Counted from the first letter of the stretch, positions 16,804 to 25,400 are shown. The stretch: 64,000 nt of DNA from Metabacillus sp. FJAT-52054 (GCF_037201815.1 NZ_CP147407.1:496001-560000), one strand, 5' to 3'. The notes: a model not told the origin generated them from the sequence alone. A program made the numbers and translations.

Positions 16804-17034
16804 CTCTTATCCAGAGCAGGCGGAGGGATTTGGCCCTATGATGCCCAGCAACCGACCGTAATTCCGTCGCGAGACGGGGCGCGAAAGCAAGACGCGCCAG
16901 GGTTTTGACCCTGAAGGCACGGTGCTAATTCCAACAGAAAGGTTTTTTACCTTTCTGAGAGATAAGAGGCTTTAGAAGACGACTTTAATTCTTCAAGCCT
17001 CTTTCTTTATGAGAAAGGGGCTTTTCCTATTTTT
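16804..17034 (+). promoter_or_regulatory. SAM-I (S-box) riboswitch with transcription terminator
   Basis: The aptamer starts with CTCTTATCCAGAGCAGG and contains GGAGGGA, GGCCC and GATGCCCAGCAACC, the S-box core. P1 is CTCTTATC (16804-16811) paired with GATAAGAG (16961-16968). Downstream, AGAGGCTT (16965-16972) can pair with AAGCCTCT (16995-17002) as an antiterminator. The competing terminator pairs AAGCCTCTTTCT (16995-17006) with AGAAAGGGGCTT (17012-17023) before a T-rich run. SAM binding should hold P1, free the terminator and switch the operon off. The P3/P4 region contains an extended GC arm (CGCGAGACGGGGCGCG). Confidence 0.95.
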
Positions 17035-17092
17035 CCGGTAAGAAAAGCCCTCGAAAAACGTCCGGAATATTTGAATTAGGGGGAGTAAGATC

Positions 17093-18166
17093 ATGACAAA
17101 AAAATATGCAAAGACCATTCTGGCTGCGCTTCTCATTCTTGCCATGCTTGCAGGCTGCCAGCCGAAAGTTGGGGAACAGGCAGGAACAGAAGCAAAAGCA
17201 AGTAAAGACAATGCGCTCGCAGGAAAGAAAATCGCCCTTATTATGCAGCAGAACCTTGGAACATTCTCTGCTCAATACATAGAAGGGGTTAAAGAGCAGA
17301 CGAGCAAGTTTGGCGGGCAAACAGTCGTGTTTACCTCTGACGGCGATTTGGCAAAAATGGCATCCAACGTGGATGCAGCAATTAATCAGGGATTTGACGC
17401 GATTCTAATTGACCACGGAACGAAGGAAGCACTGACTGCCGGAGTGGAAAAGGCAATCAGCAAAAAGATTCCGGTTGTCGCCTTTGATGCAGGTGTAGAA
17501 GCAAAAGGAGTAACCTCAATCGAACAGGGCGATCAGGATATGGCGCAAATGACCCTTGAACAGCTGGCTAAAGATTCGGGCGGAAAAGCAAATATCGTGA
17601 AAATTTGGGTGGCAGGCTTTGCCCCGATGGAACGCCGCCAGGTTGCGTATCAGCAATTTTTGAAAGAAAACACAGGCATTAAGGAAGTGGCCGCATTTGG
17701 TGCCGCCACCCAAAATACGGCTCTTGATACACAGGCTCAGATGGAAGCGATCCTTAAGCAGTATCCAAACAAAGGCGAGATTACAGCCGTTTGGGCTGCC
17801 TGGGATGAATTTGCTAAAGGTGCCGTCCGAGCTCTTGAACAGGCGGGAAGAACCGATATCAAGGTTTATGGGATTGATATGAGTGATGAGGATCTTCAGA
17901 TGATTCAAAAGGAAAACAGCCCATGGGTCGCTTCTGCAGCAGTGGATCCGAAAGACATCGGCCGCATCCAGGTACGCTATGCTTATCAGAAAATCAATGG
18001 GGACAGCGTGGAGGAAAAAGTGAAATTGAAGCCGGTATTTGTGACGAAGGAAGCCCTCCCGAATGAGCAGGTGACAACGAATGACCTGGATCAGCACGTA
18101 AAAGGCTGGGGGAAAAGCGAACAGGGCTATACGGATGAGCTGAAAAAGCTTGAAGAAGGAAAATAA
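17093..18166 (+). CDS. Sugar-type ABC transporter substrate-binding lipoprotein (candidate methylthioribose binder)
   Basis: The signal peptide ends in the lipobox LAGC (Cys at about residue 22), so the protein is a membrane-tethered lipoprotein. The mature part is a periplasmic-binding fold of the RbsB/peripla_BP_4 type (IALIMQQNLGTFSAQYIEGVKEQ, GFDAILIDHG, VYGIDMSDEDLQMI). The first gene after the S-box riboswitch, it is expected to be made when SAM is low, so the ligand is probably a sulfur compound of the methionine salvage route. Comparative genomics has proposed methylthioribose for such S-box-linked sugar transporters. GGGGGAG precedes the ATG. Confidence 0.9.
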   Translation: MTKKYAKTILAALLILAMLAGCQPKVGEQAGTEAKASKDNALAGKKIALIMQQNLGTFSAQYIEGVKEQTSKFGGQTVVFTSDGDLAKMASNVDAAINQGFDAILIDHGTKEALTAGVEKAISKKIPVVAFDAGVEAKGVTSIEQGDQDMAQMTLEQLAKDSGGKANIVKIWVAGFAPMERRQVAYQQFLKENTGIKEVAAFGAATQNTALDTQAQMEAILKQYPNKGEITAVWAAWDEFAKGAVRALEQAGRTDIKVYGIDMSDEDLQMIQKENSPWVASAAVDPKDIGRIQVRYAYQKINGDSVEEKVKLKPVFVTKEALPNEQVTTNDLDQHVKGWGKSEQGYTDELKKLEEGK

Positions 18167-18185
18167 GAGAGAAGGAGGGAGGAAG

Positions 18186-19718
18186 ATGAGCCTTCTGCGA
18201 ATGGAGAACATCTCCAAAACATTCGGAAGTGTGGAAGCACTGAAGAATGCCCATATAGAGGTGAAAAGCGGGGAAGTTCATGCGCTGCTTGGAGCGAATG
18301 GAGCGGGGAAAAGCACGCTGATGAAAATCCTGTCCGGGGCATATAAGCAGGATGGCGGCAAAATATTTTTGAACGGGCAGCCCGTTCAAATTCGCTCGCC
18401 AAAAGAAGCGAAAGAACTCGGAATCGATTGTGTGTATCAGGAAGTGGATACAGCGCTCGTTTCTCAGCTTTCGGTTGCCGACAACATCATGCTCGACTCC
18501 TTCTCTTCCTCCAAAAAATGGACGGTTTCGGGAAAAAAATTGAATCAGCAGGCGAAGGAAGCGCTCAAGCTGCTCCAGGAGGACCGCATTCCGGTTGCCA
18601 AAAAGGCTTCTGAATTAACGCTTGCCCAAAAGCAAATGGTGCTCATTGCAAGGGCTCTTGTCCGCAAGGCGAAAATCATTATTTTTGATGAACCGACGGC
18701 GCCTCTGTCAATCGAGGAAACGAAGCATTTTTTCTCCATTGTTCAAAGGCTTGTAAAGCAGGGAGTCGGCTGTATCTTTATCTCCCACCGTCTTCCGGAA
18801 GTATTTGAGCTTTGCAATCGGATTACGGTAATGAGAGACGGAAGCACCATTCAAACATTTGAAACAGCAGAGGTCACGCAGGAGCAGATTGTCGAGACCA
18901 TGCTGGGCCGGGCCCTCACCCAGGAAATGCATGAGGAGGGAACGGAGATTGGCCGAACCCTTCTTCAAGTAGATGGACTGGAGGATGAGGAGCGCCTGAA
19001 GGGCATTTCGTTCTCTGTTGCAGAAGGGGAAGTCGTAGCATTTGCCGGATTAGTCGGAGCGGGAAAGACAGAGCTTGCGAAAACGCTTTTCGGGCTGAAC
19101 GACTGGAAGAAAGGCAAGGTTCTCTTAGACGGAAAGCTTTATCGGTTTAAGGAGCCTTCTGAAGCCATTAAAGCTGGATTCGCGCTAATCCCGGAGGAGC
19201 GGAGAAAGGAAGGGCTCTTCATTCATGAGTCCATCCTGGAAAACATGTCGTTTCCTCATTTGAAATCCTTCTCTTCGTTTTTGAAAATGAACCGGAAAAA
19301 AGAGAAACTGCATGCTGAACAGATGATCACGGAGCTTGGTATCAAAACGGATTCGCCTTTGACGCCTGCTGAAAACTTAAGCGGAGGCAATCAGCAGAAG
19401 GTTGCAATCGGCAAATGGATGTATGGAGACGCAAAGGTTTACCTGTTTGACGAACCGGCCAAGGGGGTCGATGTCGGAGCGAAAAAAGATTTATTCCAGC
19501 TCATCCGCCGATTGACTGAAGCACGAAAAGCGGTTCTCTATTTTTCATGCGAGATGAACGAAATTCTGGGCATCGCTGACCGAATTCTCATTATGTATGA
19601 CGGCAGGATCGTCAAAGAGCTGACAAAAGAAGAAGCCACACAGGACAAGATTCTGCTTTACGCAACCGGCGGAAAGGAAGACATCCATGAAGGAAAAGCT
19701 CATCGGGTTTTTGTATAA
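18186..19718 (+). CDS. Sugar-type ABC transporter ATP-binding protein (RbsA/MglA-like)
   Basis: The 510-residue protein has two fused ATPase domains. The first has Walker A GANGAGKST and Walker B IIIFDEPTAPLS, but its signature region (LTLAQKQM) is degenerate. The second has the Walker A-like GLVGAGKTE, signature LSGGNQQK and Walker B VYLFDEPAKGVD. This asymmetry is normal for the ribose/galactose importer family. The start at 18186 has AGGAGGGAGGA upstream; the longer frame from 18150 begins inside the preceding gene's stop region. Its 3' end overlaps the permease gene by 32 nt. It powers the uptake system under the S-box riboswitch. Confidence 0.92.
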   Translation: MSLLRMENISKTFGSVEALKNAHIEVKSGEVHALLGANGAGKSTLMKILSGAYKQDGGKIFLNGQPVQIRSPKEAKELGIDCVYQEVDTALVSQLSVADNIMLDSFSSSKKWTVSGKKLNQQAKEALKLLQEDRIPVAKKASELTLAQKQMVLIARALVRKAKIIIFDEPTAPLSIEETKHFFSIVQRLVKQGVGCIFISHRLPEVFELCNRITVMRDGSTIQTFETAEVTQEQIVETMLGRALTQEMHEEGTEIGRTLLQVDGLEDEERLKGISFSVAEGEVVAFAGLVGAGKTELAKTLFGLNDWKKGKVLLDGKLYRFKEPSEAIKAGFALIPEERRKEGLFIHESILENMSFPHLKSFSSFLKMNRKKEKLHAEQMITELGIKTDSPLTPAENLSGGNQQKVAIGKWMYGDAKVYLFDEPAKGVDVGAKKDLFQLIRRLTEARKAVLYFSCEMNEILGIADRILIMYDGRIVKELTKEEATQDKILLYATGGKEDIHEGKAHRVFV

Positions 19719-20670
19719 ATACGGCGCCGTCGTATTGATGGCGGTTATCTTAGTTTATTTTAGCTTTGTCAATCACGCATTTTTTTCATATAGCAATCTA
19801 TCGGATATTCTTCGTTCAATCTCCATCGTTACGCTGCTCGCCCTTGGCGTAACGTTCACGCTGATTGTAGACGGGTTCGATTTGTCGGTGGGAGCAACGA
19901 TGTCGCTTGCAACCGTCATTTCTTCCTCTCTCATGGTCTGGTATGAGATGCCGCTATGGCTCGTTTTGCTGCTGCCAATCGGAGTCGGAATACTGGTCGG
20001 AATCTTTAATTCTATTTTAATCGTGAAAATCGGCATACCGGATCTGCTGGCGACACTTGGTGCCATGTACATCCTTACCGGAATTCACCGGACATACACG
20101 GAAGGATACTCGATTTACAGCCATATGCCGCTGACAGCAGGAGGCACTGCACCCGGAGAGTTTTACAAATCGTTCCTGTGGATTGGACAGGGACAGATTG
20201 CCGGCGTACCGGTCCCTGTTGTCATCATGCTTCTCTTTACTGCTATCGTCTATTGGATCTTAAACCACTCCCGCTGGGGACGGATCCTGTACATGACCGG
20301 AGGAAACGCAGAAGCAGCAAGGCTCTCGGGGATCAGCGTGAATAAAGTGAAGTTCGCTGCCTATACGGTATCAGGCGTATTCGCATCGTTGGCGGGTATT
20401 TTATTTGCTGCCCGCGTCGGATCAGGCCAAATCGACGCCGGTGCCTCCATGCTCATGGAAGCGGTCGCCGCTGTATTCGTAGGGTTCTCCGTCCTCGGAG
20501 CCGGAAAGCCCAATGCTCTCGGGACGTTCTTTGGGGCAGCGCTGATCGGAGTGCTGCTCAACGGTCTCACGATGATGAATCTTCCCTATTATGCGTTTGA
20601 AATCGTAAAAGGGACGGTTTTGGTATTGGCATTGGCTGTAACGTATTTTCATGTGAAAAAAAGAATATAA
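19687..20670 (+). CDS. Sugar-type ABC transporter permease (RbsC-like)
   Basis: The 327-residue protein has eight to ten transmembrane helices of the BPD_transp_2 family. Typical motifs are FDLSVGATMSLATV, GIPDLLATLGAMYILTGI and the late GAGKPNALGTFFGAALIGVLLNGL. The permease probably works as a homodimer with the two-domain ATPase encoded upstream, whose gene it overlaps by 32 nt. It is the last gene of the SAM-controlled operon and is followed by a terminator. Confidence 0.92.
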   Translation: MKEKLIGFLYKYGAVVLMAVILVYFSFVNHAFFSYSNLSDILRSISIVTLLALGVTFTLIVDGFDLSVGATMSLATVISSSLMVWYEMPLWLVLLLPIGVGILVGIFNSILIVKIGIPDLLATLGAMYILTGIHRTYTEGYSIYSHMPLTAGGTAPGEFYKSFLWIGQGQIAGVPVPVVIMLLFTAIVYWILNHSRWGRILYMTGGNAEAARLSGISVNKVKFAAYTVSGVFASLAGILFAARVGSGQIDAGASMLMEAVAAVFVGFSVLGAGKPNALGTFFGAALIGVLLNGLTMMNLPYYAFEIVKGTVLVLALAVTYFHVKKRI

Positions 20671-20679
20671 TAGAAGAAA

Positions 20680-20713
20680 AACGGCTGGCCTTGCGCTGGC
20701 TGTTTTTTTATTG
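20680..20713 (+). terminator. Terminator after the S-box ABC operon
   Basis: AAAAACGGCTGGC pairs with GCTGGCTGTTTTT (13 bp with three G-U pairs) around a 5-nt loop, ending in a T run. Confidence 0.8.
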
Positions 20714-20722
20714 TTGAAAATG

Positions 20723-20766
20723 TTGAATAACCTTAGTAAAATAAGTATAATTTATAAATACTTATT
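20723..20766 (+). promoter_or_regulatory. Promoter and Lrp autoregulatory palindrome
   Basis: The promoter is TTGAAT (20723-20728), a 17-bp spacer and TATAAT (20746-20751). A palindrome with perfect 9-bp arms, AATAAGTAT (20740-20748) and ATACTTATT (20758-20766), covers the -10 box. This placement fits autorepression by the Lrp protein encoded next. Confidence 0.75.
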
Positions 20767-20784
20767 AAAAGAAGGTGAAGTTAG

Positions 20785-21243
20785 TTGGATTCTTTCGATA
20801 TGAAAATAATAGAGGTTCTTATGGACAATTCCAGAATAAAATGGGCGGATCTTGCTGCCCAAATCGGATTGTCTGCTCCAGCTGCAGCAGAGAGAGTGAG
20901 CCGTCTGCAGGAACAGGGGATAATCAAGAAATTTGGGGCCTTAATTGATGCCGATTTAGCAGGCTGCGAGCTGACAGCATTTGTTGCCGTTTCTTTAGCC
21001 CGTCCGGAACATAGAGGTCCCTTCCTACAATTAATGAACAGCTTGGCAGAGATTCAGGAATGCCATCATATTGCAGGTGAAGATGACTACCTGCTGAAAA
21101 TCCGCTGCCGGAATACGAAGGATCTGGACAGGGTGATCAGCCATGAAATCAAGGGACTGGAAGGAATCATTCGAACAAAAACAACGATTGTCATGGATAC
21201 GGCAAAAGAAACGACCCGGCTGCCCATCCATAAAGGAAGATAA
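20785..21243 (+). CDS. Lrp/AsnC family transcriptional regulator
   Basis: The 152-residue protein begins DSFDMKIIEVLMDNSRIKWADLAAQIGLS, the usual Lrp helix-turn-helix, followed by the RAM ligand domain (CHHIAGEDDYLLKIRCRNTKDLDRVI). Translation starts at TTG 20785, 7 nt after GAAGGTG. The stop codon directly abuts the first of two LysE exporter genes, so the three genes form one operon in which the regulator probably senses the exported amino acid, as Lrp-type LysE/AzlC regulators do elsewhere. A palindrome covers its promoter. Confidence 0.9.
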   Translation: MDSFDMKIIEVLMDNSRIKWADLAAQIGLSAPAAAERVSRLQEQGIIKKFGALIDADLAGCELTAFVAVSLARPEHRGPFLQLMNSLAEIQECHHIAGEDDYLLKIRCRNTKDLDRVISHEIKGLEGIIRTKTTIVMDTAKETTRLPIHKGR

Positions 21244-21870
21244 ATGGATATTCTGCTAACGATTAAAGGAATGCTGATTGGTCTTTCGATTGCAGCACCA
21301 GTGGGGCCAATCGGAGTTTTGTGTATTCAAAGGACACTGGCCAAAGGTAAAGTCTCCGGTTTTGCAACGGGATTAGGTGCCGCATCAGCTGATGCCGTGT
21401 ACGGTTTGATCACAGGCTTCGGTCTGACGGCCATTTCTGATGTGCTCATTGGAAACAAGCTGTGGATTCAATTATCTGGTGTTATTTTTCTGCTTTACCT
21501 GGGGGTGAAAACCGTCCTTTCCAAGCCTTCTCAAAAGGCTGCACATGCTTCAGGCCAAACGATTGCGGGGAGCTATTTTTCAAGCTTCCTTCTCACACTA
21601 GCCAATCCGATGACGATTTTATCCTTTGCCGCAATCTTAGGGGCGTCCGGTATGATCGTCTCGGACGGCGCGGCTGCATCAGCACTCACTCTTGTACTTG
21701 GTATTTTTTCTGGATCTGCTTTGTGGTGGGGGATCTTATCGTTTAGCGCCGGATGGTTTAAGAAGCGGATGGGGGAAAACTCGTTAACGGCTATTAACCG
21801 GGTATCAGGCGGAGTGATGATTTTGTTTGGAATCTTCTTTTTGGCAGGTGTATTTTATGCTCTTTCTTAA
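21244..21870 (+). CDS. LysE family amino-acid exporter, first of a tandem pair
   Basis: The 208-residue membrane protein has about six helices. The LysE/RhtB signature APVGPIGVLCIQRTLAKGK is near residue 20, and NPMTILSFAAILG lies in the middle. The family exports amino acids such as lysine, arginine, threonine or homoserine. The start directly follows the regulator's stop codon. The second copy starts inside its 3' end (14-nt overlap), and both share the PIG(V/I)LCIQRTL block, so the pair arose by tandem duplication. Confidence 0.9.
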   Translation: MDILLTIKGMLIGLSIAAPVGPIGVLCIQRTLAKGKVSGFATGLGAASADAVYGLITGFGLTAISDVLIGNKLWIQLSGVIFLLYLGVKTVLSKPSQKAAHASGQTIAGSYFSSFLLTLANPMTILSFAAILGASGMIVSDGAAASALTLVLGIFSGSALWWGILSFSAGWFKKRMGENSLTAINRVSGGVMILFGIFFLAGVFYALS

Positions 21871-22438
21871 AGCGTTTATCCTTGGTTTTTCCGTGTCGGC
21901 ACCCGTTGGGCCAATCGGAATCTTGTGCATTCAGCGAACACTGTCAAAGGGAAAAAGCGCGGGCTTTTTAACGGGATTTGGGGCCGTTACAGCGAACATC
22001 ATCTACGCAGCCATCGCGGCGTTTGGGTTTTCAATGGTTTCTTCCTTTCTTATGAAATATGAATTTTATCTAAAGGTATTCGGTTCTGTATTTTTAATCT
22101 ATCTGGGGATCAAAACGTTCTTAAAAAAACCTGCCAGCAATGCAGCGCAATTAGAGGGAGAGACGCTGTTCAGGATGTACGCTTCTACGTTTTTGCTGAT
22201 GATCACCAATCCTGCTGCAATCTTGAACTTTGCAGCCATGTTTACAGGTCTTGGATTTGATAAGGGGCTTGATTCCAGTTTTGCTTTAATAGGAGGGGTG
22301 TTTCTTGGAGCGTCCTTCTGGTGGCTGATTCTGTCCATCGGAGTGAGTGCATTCAAGAAAAGAATTGTACCGCACCTTTCATTCATCAATAAGGCTGCAG
22401 GAGCATTGATTGTTCTGCTCGGAATCCTGGCATTTTAA
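21857..22438 (+). CDS. LysE family amino-acid exporter, second of a tandem pair
   Basis: The 193-residue paralogue of the preceding gene carries APVGPIGILCIQRTLSKGK and NPAAILNFAAMF. I place its start at ATG 21857, with GGCAGGTG 6 nt upstream inside the previous gene. The longer frame from 21827 would add residues that are not family-like. The 14-nt overlap implies translational coupling and roughly equal amounts, so the two proteins may form a heteromer or have split specificity. Confidence 0.88.
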   Translation: MLFLKAFILGFSVSAPVGPIGILCIQRTLSKGKSAGFLTGFGAVTANIIYAAIAAFGFSMVSSFLMKYEFYLKVFGSVFLIYLGIKTFLKKPASNAAQLEGETLFRMYASTFLLMITNPAAILNFAAMFTGLGFDKGLDSSFALIGGVFLGASFWWLILSIGVSAFKKRIVPHLSFINKAAGALIVLLGILAF

Positions 22439-22511
22439 CCGCCGGCTGCGTTTTTTTCATCAGTGGAGGGAAAAGGATGGTAACGATGAACTTATTATGG
22501 AGGGTTGAGAG

Positions 22512-23249
22512 ATGCTGGATACAATTGATTTGTCTCAAACGATTAGTGATAAGGAGTATAAAAGCGAGCTTAAGTCGCTGCAGCTGAAACTGCTTGGATT
22601 GCAGCGGGCACTCGTTGAACATAAAATCGGATGCATTCTTGTGTTTGAGGGCTGGGATGCTGCAGGCAAGGGAGGCTCCATTAAACGGATCGCGGAGGGA
22701 CTTGATCCAAGGGGCTATAACGTTCACCCGGTGTCAGCCCCGACGGCGGAGGAAAAGGACCTGCATTATCTCCAGCGTTTCTGGACGCATATGCCGAAAA
22801 AAGGCGGTATTACGATTTTTGATCGCTCATGGTATGGAAGAGTGCTGGTGGAAAGGGTGGAAAGTTTCGCTTCCCGGGAAGAATGGACACGAGCGTTTGA
22901 GCAAATTAATCAGTTTGAAAAATTAATGACAGAAGAAGACTTTATCGTGCAAAAATTTTGGTTCCATATTTCCAAGGCCGAACAGCTGAAGCGCTTTAAA
23001 GAGCGGGAGAAGAATCCTTTGAAGAAATGGAAAATCACAGATGAAGACTGGCGCAACCGTGAAAAATGGGAGGAGTATGTCCCGGCGGTTGAAGAAATGC
23101 TAAAGCGGACGAATACAGATGAAGCTCCATGGCATGTGATTGAAGGGGAGGATAAGAAATTTGCCCGGGTTAAAACCCTTCAGCTTGTTACACAGGCAAT
23201 GGAAATGAAAGCGGCGGAAAAAGGGATTTCTCTCAAGGATTACCTTTGA
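22512..23249 (+). CDS. Polyphosphate kinase 2 family protein (polyphosphate:nucleotide phosphotransferase)
   Basis: The 245-residue, single-domain PPK2 has Walker A WDAAGKGG (near residue 50), the polyphosphate/lid motif FDRSWYGRVLVERV and the WKITDEDW segment. Such enzymes phosphorylate AMP, ADP or other nucleoside phosphates with inorganic polyphosphate in the cytoplasm. Whether it prefers mono- or diphosphates cannot be told here. A TGGAGGG site lies 7 nt before the ATG. It stands alone between the exporters and an SDR gene. Confidence 0.9.
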   Translation: MLDTIDLSQTISDKEYKSELKSLQLKLLGLQRALVEHKIGCILVFEGWDAAGKGGSIKRIAEGLDPRGYNVHPVSAPTAEEKDLHYLQRFWTHMPKKGGITIFDRSWYGRVLVERVESFASREEWTRAFEQINQFEKLMTEEDFIVQKFWFHISKAEQLKRFKEREKNPLKKWKITDEDWRNREKWEEYVPAVEEMLKRTNTDEAPWHVIEGEDKKFARVKTLQLVTQAMEMKAAEKGISLKDYL

Positions 23250-23331
23250 ATGCGCTCTGTTCCGTTTAATGCTTTCTTATTAAAGGAAAGACAATAGAAG
23301 AACGATTTTACGCGGAGCGGAGTGAGTGATC

Positions 23332-24783
23332 ATGGAACAGCGCGAAAAAATTGCCCTGACCGGCGCAAGCGGATATATCGGAAACAATTTGCTGCAAAAA
23401 TTAACGGGATATTCGGATGTCATTGCCCTATCTAGAAACGGGGATGACCGTGAGAACAGTGAGCATGTGGAATGGCGTTCGTGTGATTTATATTCACTCG
23501 ATTCGGCAGAAAAAGGGCTGCAAGGAGCAGATTATGCTGTATACCTTGTCCATTCAATGATGCCGTCTGCGAAACTGACGCAGGCGAAGTTCGAGGACAT
23601 GGATCTGATTTTGGCGGATAATTTTGCAAGAGCAGCGAAAAAGAACGGCGTAAGGCAGATCATCTATATGAGCGGAATTATTCCGCAGGATACAGAGGAG
23701 CTGTCGCGCCATTTGAAAAGCAGACTCGAGGTAGAAAAGGTACTGGGTGCATACGGCACACCGGTTACAACGATCCGCGCAGGTCTCATAGTCGGTCCGA
23801 AAGGTTCTTCATTCCCGATTTTGACGAAGCTTGTTAAACGGCTTCCGATGATGATGCTGCCGAAGTGGACAAGAACGAAAACCCATCCGATTGCATTGAA
23901 AGATGTCCTGACTGCCCTGAAAAAAAGCATCGGAAACAAAAAGCTTTCCGGTAAGTCCATTGATGTCGGCGGTCCTGAAGTGATGACGTACGAGGAAATG
24001 ATGATTCAGACAGCCGAGGTAATGGGCAGAAAGCCAAAGGTTTTTGAAATTCCTCTTATGACCGTCACTTTATCAAGGCTGTGGGTCAGTTTGATTACTC
24101 AATCCCCTAGATCGACCGTCTATCCTTTAATCGAGAGCTTGAAGCATCCGATGGTCGCTCAAAAGGAAAACATGGACGATGAAATTAGCTACGGACAGAC
24201 TCCTTTTAAAGAAGCAGCTAAAGAAGCCTTAGAGGAAGAGAAAAAGGAACAGAAGAAAAAGAAGACTGCATCCTCTTCTTCTAAAAGTTCAGGCGTATCG
24301 GACGTCCGTTCCGTTCAGCGCATCCTGCTACCGGAGGGGAAAGATGCCGATTGGACAGGGGATCATTACATGAACTGGCTTTCAAAGCTTGCCCGTCCTC
24401 TATTGGAGGTTGAGACGAATCAGCAGAGGGTAAGCCGGTTCCGTTTAATCGGCTTTAAAAAGCCGATTATGGAGCTAAGCTATGCCCCTGAACGGAGCTC
24501 CTCGAACCGGGCTCTTTATTATATAACCGGCGGTTCCTTTGCAAAAATAATGGATGGCAGCAGGGGGAGAATAGAGTTCAGACAAATACCGGGTACACAG
24601 GAATGCATCATTGCCATTCATGAATACAGACCGTCTCTCCCATGGATTCTCTACCGGATATCTCAGGCCAAGGTGCATATCATTGTGATGTACCTTTATA
24701 AACGGCATTTGCAGCACTTGATTGAAAAATCAGAGGAACATAAACAAGAAGGTCCAGTCAAAAAGGTCGTTCATATGAATTAA
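23332..24783 (+). CDS. SDR family NAD(P)-binding protein with C-terminal DUF2867
   Basis: Residues ~5-300 form an atypical SDR of the NmrA/NDUFA9-like kind with the nucleotide motif TGASGYIG. A Lys/Glu/Ser-rich linker (EEEKKEQKKKKTASSSSKSS) follows, then a DUF2867 domain to the C-terminus (LARPLLEVETNQQRVSRFRLIGF, SLPWILYRISQAKVHIIVM). The fusion is common in Bacillaceae and actinobacteria, but its reaction is unknown; a membrane-associated redox role is a guess. GGAG at 23319-23322 fits the ATG at 23332 better than the GTG at 23326. A bidirectional terminator follows. Confidence 0.85.
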   Translation: MEQREKIALTGASGYIGNNLLQKLTGYSDVIALSRNGDDRENSEHVEWRSCDLYSLDSAEKGLQGADYAVYLVHSMMPSAKLTQAKFEDMDLILADNFARAAKKNGVRQIIYMSGIIPQDTEELSRHLKSRLEVEKVLGAYGTPVTTIRAGLIVGPKGSSFPILTKLVKRLPMMMLPKWTRTKTHPIALKDVLTALKKSIGNKKLSGKSIDVGGPEVMTYEEMMIQTAEVMGRKPKVFEIPLMTVTLSRLWVSLITQSPRSTVYPLIESLKHPMVAQKENMDDEISYGQTPFKEAAKEALEEEKKEQKKKKTASSSSKSSGVSDVRSVQRILLPEGKDADWTGDHYMNWLSKLARPLLEVETNQQRVSRFRLIGFKKPIMELSYAPERSSSNRALYYITGGSFAKIMDGSRGRIEFRQIPGTQECIIAIHEYRPSLPWILYRISQAKVHIIVMYLYKRHLQHLIEKSEEHKQEGPVKKVVHMN

Positions 24784-24823
24784 AAAAACTGCTTCCCGGT
24801 TCAATCTGGGGAGCAGTTTTTTT
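24783..24823. terminator. Bidirectional terminator between SDR and queT genes
   Basis: AAAAAACTGCTTCCC (24783-24797) pairs with GGGGAGCAGTTTTTT (24808-24822), between convergent genes. Confidence 0.85.
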
Positions 24824-24826
24824 GTA

Positions 24827-25312
24827 TTAGACGAAATTTTTGAATTTCAGGCGTTTGTTCAAAGCGTAAACAATTGGCATCCCGGCGGCCATAACGACAA
24901 ACTCGCCAACCGCAGTGGTTGCCCAAGTGATCCAAAACGGAAGATCGAAGGCTAAGTGCAGTTCCCAGGCAATGATGAACATCGTGAAGGTAAAAACAAG
25001 CGTATTCACAATCATCAAGGCCCATGTGTTTTTAATGAATTTTGCTGCCAGAATCGTAATCAGCAGCGCGATAATCGATTGGCCTGTCCCGAAGATGAGA
25101 TCATAGGCTTTCATTGGAGAGAAAAGCAGATTGGATATAAACACTCCAAGCACAATCCCGAAAAAATATTTCTTATTAAATACGATGAGATGATTCAGCA
25201 TTTCCGGCACCCGGAACTGAAACGCCGCAAATGCGATCGGCTGTATAATGAATGAAACCGCAATATAAATCGCAGCTAAAATTCCATTGGCTACTACTGT
25301 TCTAGTATTCAT
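24827..25312 (-). CDS. queT: Queuosine precursor transporter QueT
   Basis: The 161-residue membrane protein has five to six helices of the QueT family, which serves as the substrate-binding S component of ECF transporters. The motif FAAFQFRVPEMLNHLIVF is characteristic. It imports queuosine precursors such as preQ1 for tRNA modification, using the shared EcfAAT module encoded elsewhere. A preQ1-I riboswitch covers its ribosome site, which supports the assignment. The ATG is 8 nt after AAGGAG. Confidence 0.93.
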   Translation of the reverse strand: MNTRTVVANGILAAIYIAVSFIIQPIAFAAFQFRVPEMLNHLIVFNKKYFFGIVLGVFISNLLFSPMKAYDLIFGTGQSIIALLITILAAKFIKNTWALMIVNTLVFTFTMFIIAWELHLAFDLPFWITWATTAVGEFVVMAAGMPIVYALNKRLKFKNFV

Positions 25313-25320
25313 TTTTCCTG

Positions 25321-25360
25321 CTCCTTAGTTTTTTTTCGTGGGAGGATTTCGAACCACGAC
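25321..25360 (-). promoter_or_regulatory. preQ1-I riboswitch controlling queT translation
   Basis: On the minus strand a stem CGTGG (25358-25354) pairs with CCACG (25341-25337) around a C-rich loop. An A-rich tail follows, AAAAAAAACTAAGGAG, ending in the Shine-Dalgarno sequence. This is the preQ1-I layout, in which ligand binding forms a pseudoknot that hides AAGGAG and lowers QueT synthesis. Confidence 0.88.
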
Positions 25361-25371
25361 CGAAAGTAGAT

Positions 25372-25400
25372 ATTATAGTACGCCTGAGAGTTTTTGTAAA
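25372..25400 (-). promoter_or_regulatory. Promoter of queT
   Basis: TTTACA (25400-25395) and TATAAT (25377-25372) are separated by exactly 17 bp, just upstream of the riboswitch. Between this promoter and the next gene at 25663 I see only a possible -10 (TATAAT, 25632-25637) for that gene. Confidence 0.75.

Noticed and set aside
15562..21243. Idea that the two Lrp regulators are a recent duplication
   Set aside because: Their sequences differ strongly outside family motifs, and their neighbours differ.
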